NCBI RefSeq assembly: GCF_000378245.1
Contig: NZ_KB899494.1
Span: 248,001-312,000 of the forward strand
Direction of reading: 5' to 3'
Source: Aromatoleum toluclasticum ATCC 700605
Lineage (GTDB): Bacteria > Pseudomonadota > Gammaproteobacteria > Burkholderiales > Rhodocyclaceae
Length of the DNA stretch: 64,000 nt
Below, piece after piece: positions 7,665 through 17,018 of the stretch (positions are counted from its first letter, which is position 1; each line of letters starts with the position of its first letter). The translations under genes were made by a program, and so were the position numbers. Below the pieces are notes generated by a model. The model searched no databases. It saw only the letters and a list, made by a program, of their open reading frames with translations, and was not told the origin of the DNA.

Positions 7665-8638
7665 GGATTGCTCCCTTCGCGGTAGAGCCGGGTCAGCCAC
7701 ACGCCGGCGATGCCGGTGCTGGCGATCACGAAGACCGCGACGATGTTGATCGTGACGAAGCTGGCGTCGTGCGGCATCACGCGGATCAGCGCGGATGTGG
7801 CGACGGCGATCGTCGCGAATGCGGTCTGCGCGAGCATCGGCACGTCGCGCCGGTGCGCAAGGTAGGCCAGCGCGAACGCGGCGGCGACCGCGGCGAAGAC
7901 GAGGCCCGTGAGGCGGAAATCGGCGTCCCACCAGCTCAGGCATGCGCCGAGCGCGAGCGGCGCGAGCACGCCGAGGCCCGCGATGCGGTGGATGTGGCGC
8001 CGCGGCGTCGCGAGCAGGGCTGACCCGGCGAACTCGAACGCGAGCAGCACCGCGCCGTTGAACGCGGCGATCGCAAGCAGCGACTCTGCGTCGCCGAGTG
8101 CGCCGGCGAAGCGCGACCACCACGATTCCGACAGGTAGCGCAGCAGCCCCGCGTTGGCGACGGCGAGCCACAGCAGCCAGCTCGCGGACGAGCGCGCGAG
8201 CAGCACGAAGGGCAGCATCAGGGCGGCCCACGCGACGAAGAGTTCCCAGATGTCCGCCCCGGTCTGGTAGGTCTGCCCGATCAGCGCGAGCAGCGCGCCG
8301 GTGGCGAGGCAGGCCGCGAGCAGCGCGGCACGCCACACTGTCCCGAAGGGCGGGGCGGCGAGCGCCGTGCCGGTGCACGCGGCGAGCGCGGCGATCGCGA
8401 TGCCCAGCTTCGCGAAGCGGTGCAGCGCGTCCCAGTTGTACGCAAAGAAGAAGATCAGGCCGGCCGCGAGGAGCAGGGCTCCGGCGAGCGCGAGCAGGCG
8501 GTCGGCGCCGGCCAGCCATTCGTCGCGCGTCGGCACGAGGGGCGCGACGGCCGCCGCCTGTTCGAGCTGTCGCGGCGTCAGTGCGCCGTCTTCGGCGAGT
8601 CCGAGCAGCGTGCCGCGATCGGGGAGGGTCCAGGACAT
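7661..8638 (-). CDS. DUF2157 multispanning membrane protein
   Basis: 325 aa. A cytoplasmic N-terminus with DEWLAGADRLL precedes about nine membrane helices, beginning LLALAGALLLAAGLIFFFAYNWDAL. The FFAYNW-x-x-L stretch is typical of DUF2157. It is the first gene of a translationally coupled trio with the DUF4401 and GDYXXLXY genes. Its function is unknown. It is divergent from gmk. Confidence 0.87.
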   Translation of the reverse strand: MSWTLPDRGTLLGLAEDGALTPRQLEQAAAVAPLVPTRDEWLAGADRLLALAGALLLAAGLIFFFAYNWDALHRFAKLGIAIAALAACTGTALAAPPFGTVWRAALLAACLATGALLALIGQTYQTGADIWELFVAWAALMLPFVLLARSSASWLLWLAVANAGLLRYLSESWWSRFAGALGDAESLLAIAAFNGAVLLAFEFAGSALLATPRRHIHRIAGLGVLAPLALGACLSWWDADFRLTGLVFAAVAAAFALAYLAHRRDVPMLAQTAFATIAVATSALIRVMPHDASFVTINIVAVFVIASTGIAGVWLTRLYREGSNP

Positions 8639-8864
8639 TGGCTTATCCGGAGTGGCGGGATATGCATTTTAACCAGGCGCGGCGATCGTGCGTGTGCATT
8701 GCGCAACGCCTGGCCGTGGCGGTGGAGCTTCGCGGGGTTTGGCGTCGCCGCGTGCCGGCTGGCACAATCGGGGTTCCGCCTGCGTGCGGGGCCGGCGCAT
8801 GCCGGCCATGGATCAACCCGCGAACCACGGAGGCGCCGCACGCAACGGAATGCGGCGCGAACAT

Positions 8865-9479
8865 ATGCCCGGTACCCTGATCATCATCACTGCGCCCTCC
8901 GGCGCCGGCAAGACAACCCTCGTGCGCGGCCTGCTCGAACGCGATCCGCAGATGCACCTGTCGGTGTCCTACACGACGCGCGCGCCGCGCCCCGGCGAGC
9001 AGGACGGGCGCGAATACCATTTCGTGGACGTCGAGACCTTCCGCGGCCTGCGCGACCGCGGCGAATTCCTCGAATGGGCCGAGGTGCACGGAAACTACTA
9101 TGCGACGTCCAGGGTCTGGCTGAAGGAGCAGATCACCGCCGGGCGCGACATCCTGCTCGAGATCGACTGGCAGGGCGCGCAGCAGGTGCGCAAGAGCTTT
9201 CACGACGCGGTCGGCGTGTTCGTGCTGCCGCCATCGGTGGATGCGCTGGAGTCGCGCCTGCGCGGCCGCGGCACCGACAGCGAGGACGTGATCGCCCGCC
9301 GGCTGTTGGGCGCACGCGGCGAGATGCGGCATGTGGCGGAATTCGACTACGTTATACTGAATGACGATCTGCAAAACGCCATCGACGACCTCGTGGCGGT
9401 GGTGCGCGCGTCGCGGCTGCGCTACGGCCGGCAGCGTCTGCGGCACCAGCAGTACTTCGATTTTCTTGAACAGGACTGA
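8865..9479 (+). CDS. gmk: Guanylate kinase
   Basis: 204 aa from the ATG at 8865, the length of E. coli Gmk; an ATG five codons upstream (8850) is possible. The P-loop APSGAGKT lies at 10-17. The GMP-binding segment SVSYTTRAPRPGEQDGREY and the EIDWQGAQQVR motif are all present. The enzyme phosphorylates GMP to GDP in the cytoplasm. It is followed 3 bases later by rpoZ and then spoT, the standard arrangement linking GTP supply and (p)ppGpp metabolism. Confidence 0.97.
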   Translation: MPGTLIIITAPSGAGKTTLVRGLLERDPQMHLSVSYTTRAPRPGEQDGREYHFVDVETFRGLRDRGEFLEWAEVHGNYYATSRVWLKEQITAGRDILLEIDWQGAQQVRKSFHDAVGVFVLPPSVDALESRLRGRGTDSEDVIARRLLGARGEMRHVAEFDYVILNDDLQNAIDDLVAVVRASRLRYGRQRLRHQQYFDFLEQD

Positions 9480-9482
9480 AAA

Positions 9483-9698
9483 ATGGCTCGTGTCACCATC
9501 GAGGATTGCCTCAAACGAATCCCCAACCGCTTCCAGCTGACCCTGGCCGCGACCTATCGCGCGCGCCAGATCACGATCGGCTCGACCCCGCAGGTCGAAA
9601 TCGACAAGAGCGACAAGGACAAGCCGACCGTGATCGCCCTGCGCGAGATCGCCGCCGGCAAGGTCGGCCTGGAAGTCCTCAATCGCGGGCAGGCCTGA
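9483..9698 (+). CDS. rpoZ: RNA polymerase omega subunit
   Basis: 71 aa. [30 protein letters not shown] is near identical in pattern to betaproteobacterial omega, including the conserved N-R-F-x-L and A-x-x-R-A-R-Q segments that clamp the beta-prime C-terminus. It sits between gmk and spoT with 3-base and 31-base gaps, as in many proteobacteria. Confidence 0.97.
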   Translation: MARVTIEDCLKRIPNRFQLTLAATYRARQITIGSTPQVEIDKSDKDKPTVIALREIAAGKVGLEVLNRGQA

Positions 9699-9729
9699 TC
9701 CCGCACGGGGAGCCGGGAGTCGTTCCGTC

Positions 9730-11934
9730 ATGGAAGCCGCCGCTGCGATTCCCGCCCCCGAACCTTTCCGTCCTCCCGTGTCGAGCGTGCTGTCGCTCGA
9801 CTTCGCCGAACTCAAGGCGAAGCTCGCGACCTACCTGAAGCCGGAGGACGTGGGCCGCGTCGAGGCCGCCTATCACTTCGCCGCGAATGCCCACGAGGGG
9901 CAGTTCCGCATCAGCGGCGACCCCTACATCTCGCATCCGGTCGCGGTCGCCGACATCGTCGCCGACTGGCATCTCGACCCGCAGGCGCTGATGGCCGCGC
10001 TCCTCCATGACGTCATGGAGGACACCCACATCTCCAAGCAGGAGATCGCCGAGCGCTTCGGCAAGACCACGGCCGAGCTTGTCGACGGGCTGTCCAAGCT
10101 CGACAAGATCGAATTCCGCTCGCACGAAGAGGCGCAGGCGGAGAACTTCCGCAAGATGCTGCTCGCGATGGCAAGCGACCTGCGCGTGATTCTGGTCAAG
10201 CTCGCCGACCGCATGCACAACATGCGCACGCTGCACTGCGTGCGCCCGGCCAAGCGGCGCCGCATCGCCAGCGAGACGCTGGAGATCTACGCGCCGATCG
10301 CCAACCGCCTGGGCCTCAACAACCTCTACCGCGAACTGCAGGAACTGTCTTTCGAGCACAAGTACCCGATGCGCTACCGCGTGCTGTCGCGCGCGATCAA
10401 GGCGGCGCGGGGCAACCGGCGGGAAGTCGTCGGCAAGGTGCTGCAGGCGATCGAGGAGCGCCTGCCGCAGTGGAACCTCTCGGCCGACGTGCGCGGGCGC
10501 GAGAAGCACCTCTTCTCGATCTACCGCAAGATGGCCGAGAAGCACCTGTCCTTCTCGCAGGTGCTCGACATCTACGGCTTCCGCGTGATCGTGCGCGACG
10601 TGCCGAGCTGCTACCTCGCGATGGGCGCGCTGCATTCCATGTACAAGCCGGTGCCGGGCAAGTTCAAGGACTACATCGCGATCCCCAAGGCGAATGGCTA
10701 CCAGTCGCTGCACACGACGCTGATCGGCCCCTTCGGCACGCCGGTCGAGGTGCAGATCCGCACCGCCGAGATGCACCACATCGCCGAGAGCGGCGTCGCC
10801 TCGCACTGGCTGTACAAGGAAGACGAGAAGACGCTCACCGAGCTGCAGCAGAAGACGCATTCCTGGCTGCAGTCGCTGCTGGAGCTGCAATCGACCTCGG
10901 GCGAGGCGACCGAATTCCTCGAGCACGTGAAGATCGACCTGTTCCCGGGCGAGGTCTACGTGTTCACGCCCAAGGGCCGCATCCTGTCGCTCCTGAAGGG
11001 CTCGACGCCGGTCGATTTCGCCTACGCGGTGCATACCGACATCGGCAACCGTTGTGTGGCGTGCCGCATCAACGGCGACCTGATGCCGCTGCGCACGGAA
11101 TTGCGCAACGGCGACCAGATCGAGATCATCACCGCCGCGCACGCCAACCCCAACCCGGCGTGGCTCGCGTATGTGCGCACCGGCAAGGCGCGTGCGCAGA
11201 TCCGCCACTTCCTCAAGGGCGCGCAGCAGGACGAATCGGTGACGCTGGGCGAGCGGCTGCTGAACCAGGCTTTGCGGCCCCACGGCCTCACGCTGGGCCA
11301 GATCAGCACCTTCGCGTGGGACCGCTTCCTGCGCGACCGCAGCATGCGCTCGAAGAAGGAAGTCTTCGCCGACATCGGGCTGGGCCGGCGCCTGCCGGTC
11401 ATCGTCGCGCGACGCCTCGCGCAGGCACAGGACCTGGAGTCGGGCCGCCCGGATGTCATCAAGCCCAAGCCCGCCGGGGCGATCCTGATCCGTGGCAGCG
11501 AGGGCATCGCGGTGCAGCTCGCGCGCTGCTGCCAGCCGATCCCCGGCGACCCGATCATCGGCGTGATCCGCAAGGGGCAGGGGCTGGAAGTGCACCTGCA
11601 CGACTGTCAGGTCGTCTCCAAGGTGCGCGGCGACCGCGGGCGCTGGGTGGATGTCGAGTGGGAGGCCGGCGAGGACCGCCTGTTCGACGTCACGATCCGC
11701 GTCCTGACCAAGAACGTGCGCGGCGTGCTCGCGCGCGTCGCCAGCGCGATCGCCGACGAGGACTGCAACATCCAGAACGTGTCGATGGACAACGAGCAGG
11801 GCGGCCTGTACACGGCGATGAACCTCACCGTGCAGGTACGCGACCGCATGCACCTCGCGCACGTGATGCGCGGCGTGCGGCGGGTGCCGGAAGTCGTGCG
11901 CATCGCGCGCATGAAGAGCGACGCGCGCGTCTGA
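9730..11934 (+). CDS. spoT: Bifunctional (p)ppGpp synthetase/hydrolase
   Basis: 734 aa, full length. The HD hydrolase domain has its metal/catalytic signature HDVMEDT at about 93-99. The synthetase domain (about 235-350) includes FSIYRKMAEKHLSFSQVLDIYGFRV and KFKDYIAIPKANGYQSLHT. A TGS domain (about 390-450, DLFPGEVYVFTPKG) and a C-terminal ACT domain (about 655-730) follow. All catalytic segments look intact, so both synthesis and hydrolysis are expected. Betaproteobacteria usually also have RelA elsewhere. Confidence 0.97.
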   Translation: MEAAAAIPAPEPFRPPVSSVLSLDFAELKAKLATYLKPEDVGRVEAAYHFAANAHEGQFRISGDPYISHPVAVADIVADWHLDPQALMAALLHDVMEDTHISKQEIAERFGKTTAELVDGLSKLDKIEFRSHEEAQAENFRKMLLAMASDLRVILVKLADRMHNMRTLHCVRPAKRRRIASETLEIYAPIANRLGLNNLYRELQELSFEHKYPMRYRVLSRAIKAARGNRREVVGKVLQAIEERLPQWNLSADVRGREKHLFSIYRKMAEKHLSFSQVLDIYGFRVIVRDVPSCYLAMGALHSMYKPVPGKFKDYIAIPKANGYQSLHTTLIGPFGTPVEVQIRTAEMHHIAESGVASHWLYKEDEKTLTELQQKTHSWLQSLLELQSTSGEATEFLEHVKIDLFPGEVYVFTPKGRILSLLKGSTPVDFAYAVHTDIGNRCVACRINGDLMPLRTELRNGDQIEIITAAHANPNPAWLAYVRTGKARAQIRHFLKGAQQDESVTLGERLLNQALRPHGLTLGQISTFAWDRFLRDRSMRSKKEVFADIGLGRRLPVIVARRLAQAQDLESGRPDVIKPKPAGAILIRGSEGIAVQLARCCQPIPGDPIIGVIRKGQGLEVHLHDCQVVSKVRGDRGRWVDVEWEAGEDRLFDVTIRVLTKNVRGVLARVASAIADEDCNIQNVSMDNEQGGLYTAMNLTVQVRDRMHLAHVMRGVRRVPEVVRIARMKSDARV

Positions 11935-11941
11935 GACGGAC

Positions 11942-13042
11942 ATGTCCGAGCCGCAGTCCGAAGCCGGCAGCGACCGCCGCATCCCCGTCACGCTGCTGAC
12001 CGGCTTCCTCGGCGCCGGCAAGACGACGCTCCTCAACCACCTGCTGCGCGACCCCGCGATGTCGCGTGCCGCGGTGCTGATCAACGAGTTCGGCGAAGTC
12101 GCCGTTGACCATCACCTCGTCGACAAGGTCGATGAGACCTTGATCGTCCTCGACTCCGGCTGCGTGTGCTGCAGCGTGCAGGGCGACCTCGTGAAGGCGC
12201 TGAAGAACCTCTTCATGCGCGCGCTGCGGCGCGAGATCCCCGGCCTCGAGCGCGTGCTGGTCGAGACCACCGGCCTCGCCGATCCGGCGCCGGTGATCTA
12301 CACGCTGATGCAGGAGCCCTTCATCGCCGAGCGCTACCGCTGCGACGGCGTGATTACCGCGGTCGACGCGACGCACGGCCAAGGCCAGCTCGACCGCCAC
12401 CGCGAGGCCGTGCGCCAGGTCGCGATGGCCGACCGGCTGCTGCTGACCAAATGCGACCTTGCCGGCGAGGACGAGCGTGCGGCGCTCGCGACGCGGCTCG
12501 CGACGCTGAACCCGGGCGCGCAGCAGGTCGAGGTGTTCCGCGGCGAGGTGCCCGCTGCGGCGGTGTCGGGCTGCGGCCTGTACGACCCCGCGGGCAAGAT
12601 CCCGGACGTCGCGCGCTGGCTCGGCGACGAGCGCGTGCGCGCGCAGGCCGCAGCGGCGCCGGCATGGCGCAAACCTGGTGCGAAGCCCGCCGCCGTCGCA
12701 GGTCACGAGACGCGCCACGACGAGCAGGTCACCAGCTACGTGCTGCGCTTCGACGAGCCGCTCGACTGGCTGGGCTTCTCCGACGGCCTTGGCCTGATCC
12801 TGCAGGTGTATGGTGCGCGCATCCTGCGCATCAAGGGCCTGCTCAACGTCGCCGGCGACCCGCTGCCGCGCGTCGTGCAGTGTGTGCAGCATGTCGCCTA
12901 CCCGACCGGTAGCCTGTCCGCGTGGCCCGACGGTCCGCCCTACGACGACCGCCGCAGCCGCCTCGTCTTCATCGTGCGCGACTTGGCGCGCGAGGAGGTC
13001 GTCAGCATCCTGTCGAGCTTCTGCGGCCAAGTCTGTTCATAA
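11942..13042 (+). CDS. CobW/COG0523 metal-chaperone GTPase
   Basis: 366 aa. The Walker A motif GFLGAGKTTLL is at about 21-31, the family metal-binding motif CVCC at 74-77, the G3 region ETTGLADP follows, and the C-terminal CobW_C domain begins near 260. These GTPases deliver metals such as zinc, cobalt or iron to target proteins; the metal here cannot be told. The gene begins 7 bases after spoT and its 3' end overlaps the convergent MocR gene by 6 bases. Confidence 0.9.
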   Translation: MSEPQSEAGSDRRIPVTLLTGFLGAGKTTLLNHLLRDPAMSRAAVLINEFGEVAVDHHLVDKVDETLIVLDSGCVCCSVQGDLVKALKNLFMRALRREIPGLERVLVETTGLADPAPVIYTLMQEPFIAERYRCDGVITAVDATHGQGQLDRHREAVRQVAMADRLLLTKCDLAGEDERAALATRLATLNPGAQQVEVFRGEVPAAAVSGCGLYDPAGKIPDVARWLGDERVRAQAAAAPAWRKPGAKPAAVAGHETRHDEQVTSYVLRFDEPLDWLGFSDGLGLILQVYGARILRIKGLLNVAGDPLPRVVQCVQHVAYPTGSLSAWPDGPPYDDRRSRLVFIVRDLAREEVVSILSSFCGQVCS

Positions 13043-14470
13043 CTGCTGCCGCGCGAGCTCCCCCAGCGTCATCAGCGCATGCACGTGCCGATCCGAGAAC
13101 GGATAGCAGCCCGACAGCCGGATGTGCCGCGTGTAGCGTCCGCTGGGCGAGAACAGCTGCCCCGGCGTGATGCTGATGCCGCGTGCGAGCGCGGTGTCGA
13201 ACAGGCGGTTCGAGTCGCAGCCCGCCGGTAGCTGCACCCATAGCAGGAATCCCCCGGTCGGCCGTGTCGCCTGCGTGCCGGCGGGAAAGGCGCTGTCGAT
13301 CAGGCCGCGCAGGCGCTCGACCTGCCCCGCGTAGGTGCGCCGCAGCCGGCGCAGGTGCTGCGCGTAGCCGCCGGTTTCGAGGAACACGCCGAGTGCCTCG
13401 CACAACAGCGCGGGCTGCGCGACCGAGCTGCAGAACTTGAGGTCCTTGAGTTCGCGCCGGAAGCGCCCGCCTTCCATCCAGCCGACGCGGAAACCCGGTG
13501 CCAGCGTCTTCGTGTAGGACGCGCACACGATCACCCAGCCGTCGCGGTCGAAGGCCTTGGCGGCCGGCTGCAACGGCGTCGCGTACTGCAATTCGGCGTA
13601 CAGCGCGTCCTCGATCACCGGCACGCGATATTCGTTGGCGAGTTCCGCGAGCCGCTTCTTGCCTTCGACCGGCATGCTGGTGCCCAGCGGGTTGTGTACG
13701 TTGGGCATCGTCACGACCGCCTGCACGCGCCGCTCCGACAGCAGCAGCTCCAGCGCGTCGAGCGATATGCCGGTGTCCGGATGCGTCGGCACTTCGATCG
13801 TCTTCAGGCCCAGGCGCTCCGCGAGCGGGATCAGGTTGAAGTAGGTCGGCGACTCCAGCGCGATCGTGTCGCCGGGGCGCGTCACCGTGCGCAGTGCGAA
13901 CTGCAGCGCCTCCATGCAGCCGTTGGTGAGGATGATGTTTTCGGGTTCCAGCGTCATCGCCAGATCCTGCGCGTGGCGGCAGATCTCGCGCCGCAGCAGC
14001 AGCGATCCGGGCGGCAGGCAGTAGTCGGACAGCAGTTCCGGCCGCCGCCGCGCGAGGTCGGACACCAGCCGCCCCAGGCGTTCGCCCGGATAGAAATCGC
14101 TGCCCTTGGGGCAGGCGAGCGACAGGTCGATCGTGTCGGAGCTCGCCTGCGCGGCGACGACGCGGCTGATCTGGTCGAGGACCTCCGCCTCCGCGGATTT
14201 CGCCGTCGTGCTGGCGGCTGCGAAGCGTGGCACCGCCGGCGTCGGCAGGCGCGAGCGCACGAAATAGCCCGACTGCGGCCGCGCCTCGATCAGGCCGTGC
14301 GCCTCGAGCTGGCGGTAGGCGGCGAGAACGGTGTTGATGCTCAGCCCGCGGCTCTTCGCCGCCTCGCGCACCGAGGGCAGGCGCTCGCCGCTCGCAAGGC
14401 GTCCGTCGGTCATCGCGTGGCGCAGCTCCAGGGCGAGGGACTGATAGAGCGGCTGGCTGTCGTCGAGCAT
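13037..14470 (-). CDS. MocR/GntR family transcription regulator with aminotransferase domain
   Basis: 477 aa from the ATG at 14470, preceded by GGAGG at suitable spacing; the frame extends further upstream but without a good start. The GntR winged-helix domain occupies about 7-75 (GERLPSVREAAKSRGLSINTVLAAYRQLEAHGLI). A fold-type I aminotransferase domain follows, with the PLP lysine in SYTKTLAPGFRVGW. Such proteins bind PLP or amino acids to control a neighbouring gene. The divergent LysE-type exporter is the likely target, with an operator palindrome between them. Confidence 0.9.
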   Translation of the reverse strand: MLDDSQPLYQSLALELRHAMTDGRLASGERLPSVREAAKSRGLSINTVLAAYRQLEAHGLIEARPQSGYFVRSRLPTPAVPRFAAASTTAKSAEAEVLDQISRVVAAQASSDTIDLSLACPKGSDFYPGERLGRLVSDLARRRPELLSDYCLPPGSLLLRREICRHAQDLAMTLEPENIILTNGCMEALQFALRTVTRPGDTIALESPTYFNLIPLAERLGLKTIEVPTHPDTGISLDALELLLSERRVQAVVTMPNVHNPLGTSMPVEGKKRLAELANEYRVPVIEDALYAELQYATPLQPAAKAFDRDGWVIVCASYTKTLAPGFRVGWMEGGRFRRELKDLKFCSSVAQPALLCEALGVFLETGGYAQHLRRLRRTYAGQVERLRGLIDSAFPAGTQATRPTGGFLLWVQLPAGCDSNRLFDTALARGISITPGQLFSPSGRYTRHIRLSGCYPFSDRHVHALMTLGELARQQL

Positions 14471-14517
14471 GGTGGAGCCTCCGGGGGCGATGGGTGCAGT
14501 GTGAGCGGCGAACGACA

Positions 14518-14554
14518 GATACAGTTTGGTAATGATGAAACTGTATCCAGTATA
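14518..14554. promoter_or_regulatory. Probable MocR operator
   Basis: GATACAGTTT at 14518-14527 and AAACTGTATC at 14538-14547 are perfect inverted 10-mers around a 10-base spacer. The right arm continues into CCAGTAT, adding a further half-site. The element lies between the divergent MocR and LysE-type genes, the usual place for MocR binding sites. Confidence 0.7.
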
Positions 14555-14634
14555 AAAGTTATTTTCTGGCGCTGTAACCTTACGATGCGAATCCTTATTC
14601 TTGGGGACATGCAAGACAGCCCGGAGAAGGCACC

Positions 14635-15234
14635 ATGTTTGATCTGCCCTTGATGACCTACGTGGTCACGATGTCCGTCACCCCCGGACCGAACAACCTC
14701 ATGCTCGCCGCGAGCGGCGTAAATTTCGGCTTCCGCCGCACGCTGCCGCACCTGCTCGGCGTCAGCATCGGCCACGGCGTGCAGGTCGTGCTCGTTGCGA
14801 GCCTGCTGGCGTGGATCATGGTGTGGCTCGAAGCGCTGCGCGTGCCGCTCGTGATCGCCGGCTGCGCCTACCTGCTGTGGCTCGCATGGCGCCAGGCGCG
14901 CGCGGGCGAGCCGGCCTCGCGCGGCCAGTCCCGTCCGCTGGGCTTCGTCGGCGCCGCACTATTCCAGTGGGTCAATCCCAAGGCGTGGATGATGGTGCTC
15001 AACGTCGCGATCCTGTTCCTGCCGCGCGACGGCGGCTGGCAGTCGGCGGGCGAGCTGGCGCTGCGGTGCGCGCTGGTGAACCTGCCGTGCATCGCACTGT
15101 GGGCGCTCGCGGGCGACCGCATGGGTGTCTTCCTGAAGAGTCCGGTCGCGCTGCGTGCCTTCAACTGGACGATGGCCGCGCTGCTCGGGGCGACCGCGGC
15201 CTGGATCCTGATCGACGAACTGGTGTCGAAGTGA
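14635..15234 (+). CDS. LysE/RhtB family exporter
   Basis: 199 aa with about six membrane helices. The start region MTYVVTMSVTPGPNNLMLAASG carries the family signature TPGPNN, and the second half has FQWVNPKAWMMVLN. GGAGAAGG lies 7 bases before the ATG. LysE/RhtB proteins export amino acids or related compounds. Control by the divergent MocR regulator is likely. The substrate is unknown. Confidence 0.92.
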   Translation: MFDLPLMTYVVTMSVTPGPNNLMLAASGVNFGFRRTLPHLLGVSIGHGVQVVLVASLLAWIMVWLEALRVPLVIAGCAYLLWLAWRQARAGEPASRGQSRPLGFVGAALFQWVNPKAWMMVLNVAILFLPRDGGWQSAGELALRCALVNLPCIALWALAGDRMGVFLKSPVALRAFNWTMAALLGATAAWILIDELVSK

Positions 15235-15321
15235 TGTAAAGGAATCCCGTTTTGCGTGCGCGCATTGGCGGCGGCTGGCCGGGACGTCTACAATGCGTCG
15301 CCTTGTACCGGGAGAGAGTGA

Positions 15322-15510
15322 ATGGCGATCTACGAATCGGAGCACACCAAGTTCATGCGCGAGTGGCTGGAAAAGCACCCGAAGGAACTCGACGAGCAGA
15401 AGAAGGGCCGTGCCCTGTGGTGGGACAAGCCGCAGGACGTCGCAATCCAGAAGCGCTACGACGAGTCGAGCGTGCCGGTGAAGGCCTACTACTACGATAC
15501 GCACTACTGA
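15322..15510 (+). CDS. DUF3460 small protein
   Basis: 62 aa, preceded by a strong GGGAGAG ribosome site. The sequence YESEHTKFMREWLEKHP, WWDKPQD and VPVKAYYY is typical of DUF3460, a short betaproteobacterial family of unknown function. It has no signal peptide or membrane segment. It stands between the exporter and the exonuclease genes. Confidence 0.88.
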   Translation: MAIYESEHTKFMREWLEKHPKELDEQKKGRALWWDKPQDVAIQKRYDESSVPVKAYYYDTHY

Positions 15511-15598
15511 TCGGCAATGCCGGTCCGTCCGCCGCGCACGCGTCCATTCGTGCGGCGTGCGCCCTGTCCAGCGGGAACCCGCCCTTTCTTGAGCCCGC

Positions 15599-17002
15599 GT
15601 GTCGCTGCCTGACTCACTGGTCCTGATCGACGTCGAGACCACCGGCGCGAATCCGTTGCGCGACCGCGTGACGGAGATCGCCGTGTTGCGCATCGAGCGC
15701 GGCGAGCTGGTCGAGCGCTGGGAGACCCTGGTCAATCCCGAATGCCCGATTCCGCCGCTGATCCAGCGGCTGGTCGGCATCACCGACGCGATGGTGGCCG
15801 ACGCCCCGATCTTCGCGGCCGTTGCCGACGAGGTGCGCGCCCGTCTCGGCGGGGCCGTCTTCGTCGCGCACAACGCGCGCTTCGACTACGGCTTCATCCG
15901 CAGCGAGTTCGCACGCATCGGCGAGACTTTCGACGCCCCGGTGCTATGCACCGTCAAGCTGTCGCGCGCGCTGTACCCCGAGCATCACCGCCACGGCCTC
16001 GACGCGCTGATCGAGCGCCACGGCTTCACCTGCGGCGCGCGGCACCGCGCGATGGGCGATACCGAGGTGCTGTGGCAGTTCGCCCGCCTCGTGACCGCTT
16101 CCTTCGCGCCCGACGTGCTCGCACGCGCCGTCGAGCGTGCGATGAAGCGTCCCGCGCGTGCGGTCGAGCTGCCCGAAGGCGTGCTCGAAGGTCTGCCGGA
16201 GTCGCCTGGCCTGTATTACCTCTATGGCGACAACGACCAGCTCCTTTACCTCGGCCGCAGCGCCTGCCTGCGCGCGCGCGTCATGGAGCATTTCGCACCC
16301 GGCGTGAAAGGCAAGGATGCGGAGCTCGCGCAGCGTGTGCGCCGCGTCGACTGGGAGGAGAGCGCCGGCGAACTGACCGCGACGCTGCGCGAAACGGCGT
16401 TCCTGCGCCGCCGTTGCCCCCAGTACAACCGCGCCGTGGGCAGTGCGGAGGTCTTCGGCCTGCAGTACGTGCCGGGACGCAAGCGTCCCCCCATCCTGCA
16501 GCGCGTGCCCCTCGCCGACAGCGATCCCGCGGCATGGGGCGACGTGCATGGCACTTTCCGCACGAAGAAGGAAGCCGACAATCTGCTGCGCGAACTCGCG
16601 CAGGCCTACCAGTTGTGCCTGCGGCGCCTCGGGCTCGAAGGGGGCAGCGACGGATCCTGTTCGGCGCATCTGGCCAAACGCTGCGCCGGCGTGTGCGCCG
16701 GCAAGGAAAGCACCGCGGCGCACGACGAGCGCCTGCTCGGCGCGCTCGGCGCGGTGAAGCTGCGCCCCTGGCCGTGGACGGGCCCGGTGATCATCGCGGA
16801 GCGCTGCGCGCACAGCGGCAGCGAGGCCTGGCACGTGTTCGACCGCTGGTGCCTGCTGGGCTCCGTCGACAGCGCGCAGGCGCTGGATGCGCTGCGAGGG
16901 GAGCTGCCCGCGCGCCGCTTCGACATGGACATCTACCGCATTCTCGTGCGCTGGCTTGCCGCGGACGGCAACCGCGACCGCGTGACGCCGCTCGCCCCCT
17001 GA
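15599..17002 (+). CDS. DnaQ-like exonuclease fused to GIY-YIG (Cho/UvrC-like) domain
   Basis: 467 aa with a GTG start. The N-terminal 3'-5' exonuclease domain shows all DEDD elements: VLIDVETTG (Exo I), VFVAHNARFDYGFI (Exo II) and HRAMGDTEVL (Exo III). A GIY-YIG domain begins near 200 (SPGLYYLYGDNDQLLYLGRS) with a following RARVMEHF. The C-terminal third has conserved cysteines (CSAHLAKRCAGVCAGKE), as in UvrC/Cho proteins. This combination occurs in a family annotated as DNA polymerase III epsilon-like/excinuclease. A DNA repair role is inferred. Confidence 0.88.
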   Translation: MSLPDSLVLIDVETTGANPLRDRVTEIAVLRIERGELVERWETLVNPECPIPPLIQRLVGITDAMVADAPIFAAVADEVRARLGGAVFVAHNARFDYGFIRSEFARIGETFDAPVLCTVKLSRALYPEHHRHGLDALIERHGFTCGARHRAMGDTEVLWQFARLVTASFAPDVLARAVERAMKRPARAVELPEGVLEGLPESPGLYYLYGDNDQLLYLGRSACLRARVMEHFAPGVKGKDAELAQRVRRVDWEESAGELTATLRETAFLRRRCPQYNRAVGSAEVFGLQYVPGRKRPPILQRVPLADSDPAAWGDVHGTFRTKKEADNLLRELAQAYQLCLRRLGLEGGSDGSCSAHLAKRCAGVCAGKESTAAHDERLLGALGAVKLRPWPWTGPVIIAERCAHSGSEAWHVFDRWCLLGSVDSAQALDALRGELPARRFDMDIYRILVRWLAADGNRDRVTPLAP

Positions 17003-17018
17003 AGCGGCCGGCCTGCCG

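Noticed and set aside
9679-12084. 801-residue open frame on the minus strand
   Set aside because: It lies antisense to spoT over its full length. Its composition (His/Arg/Asp/Val-rich) is typical of a GC-rich shadow frame, and spoT is certain.
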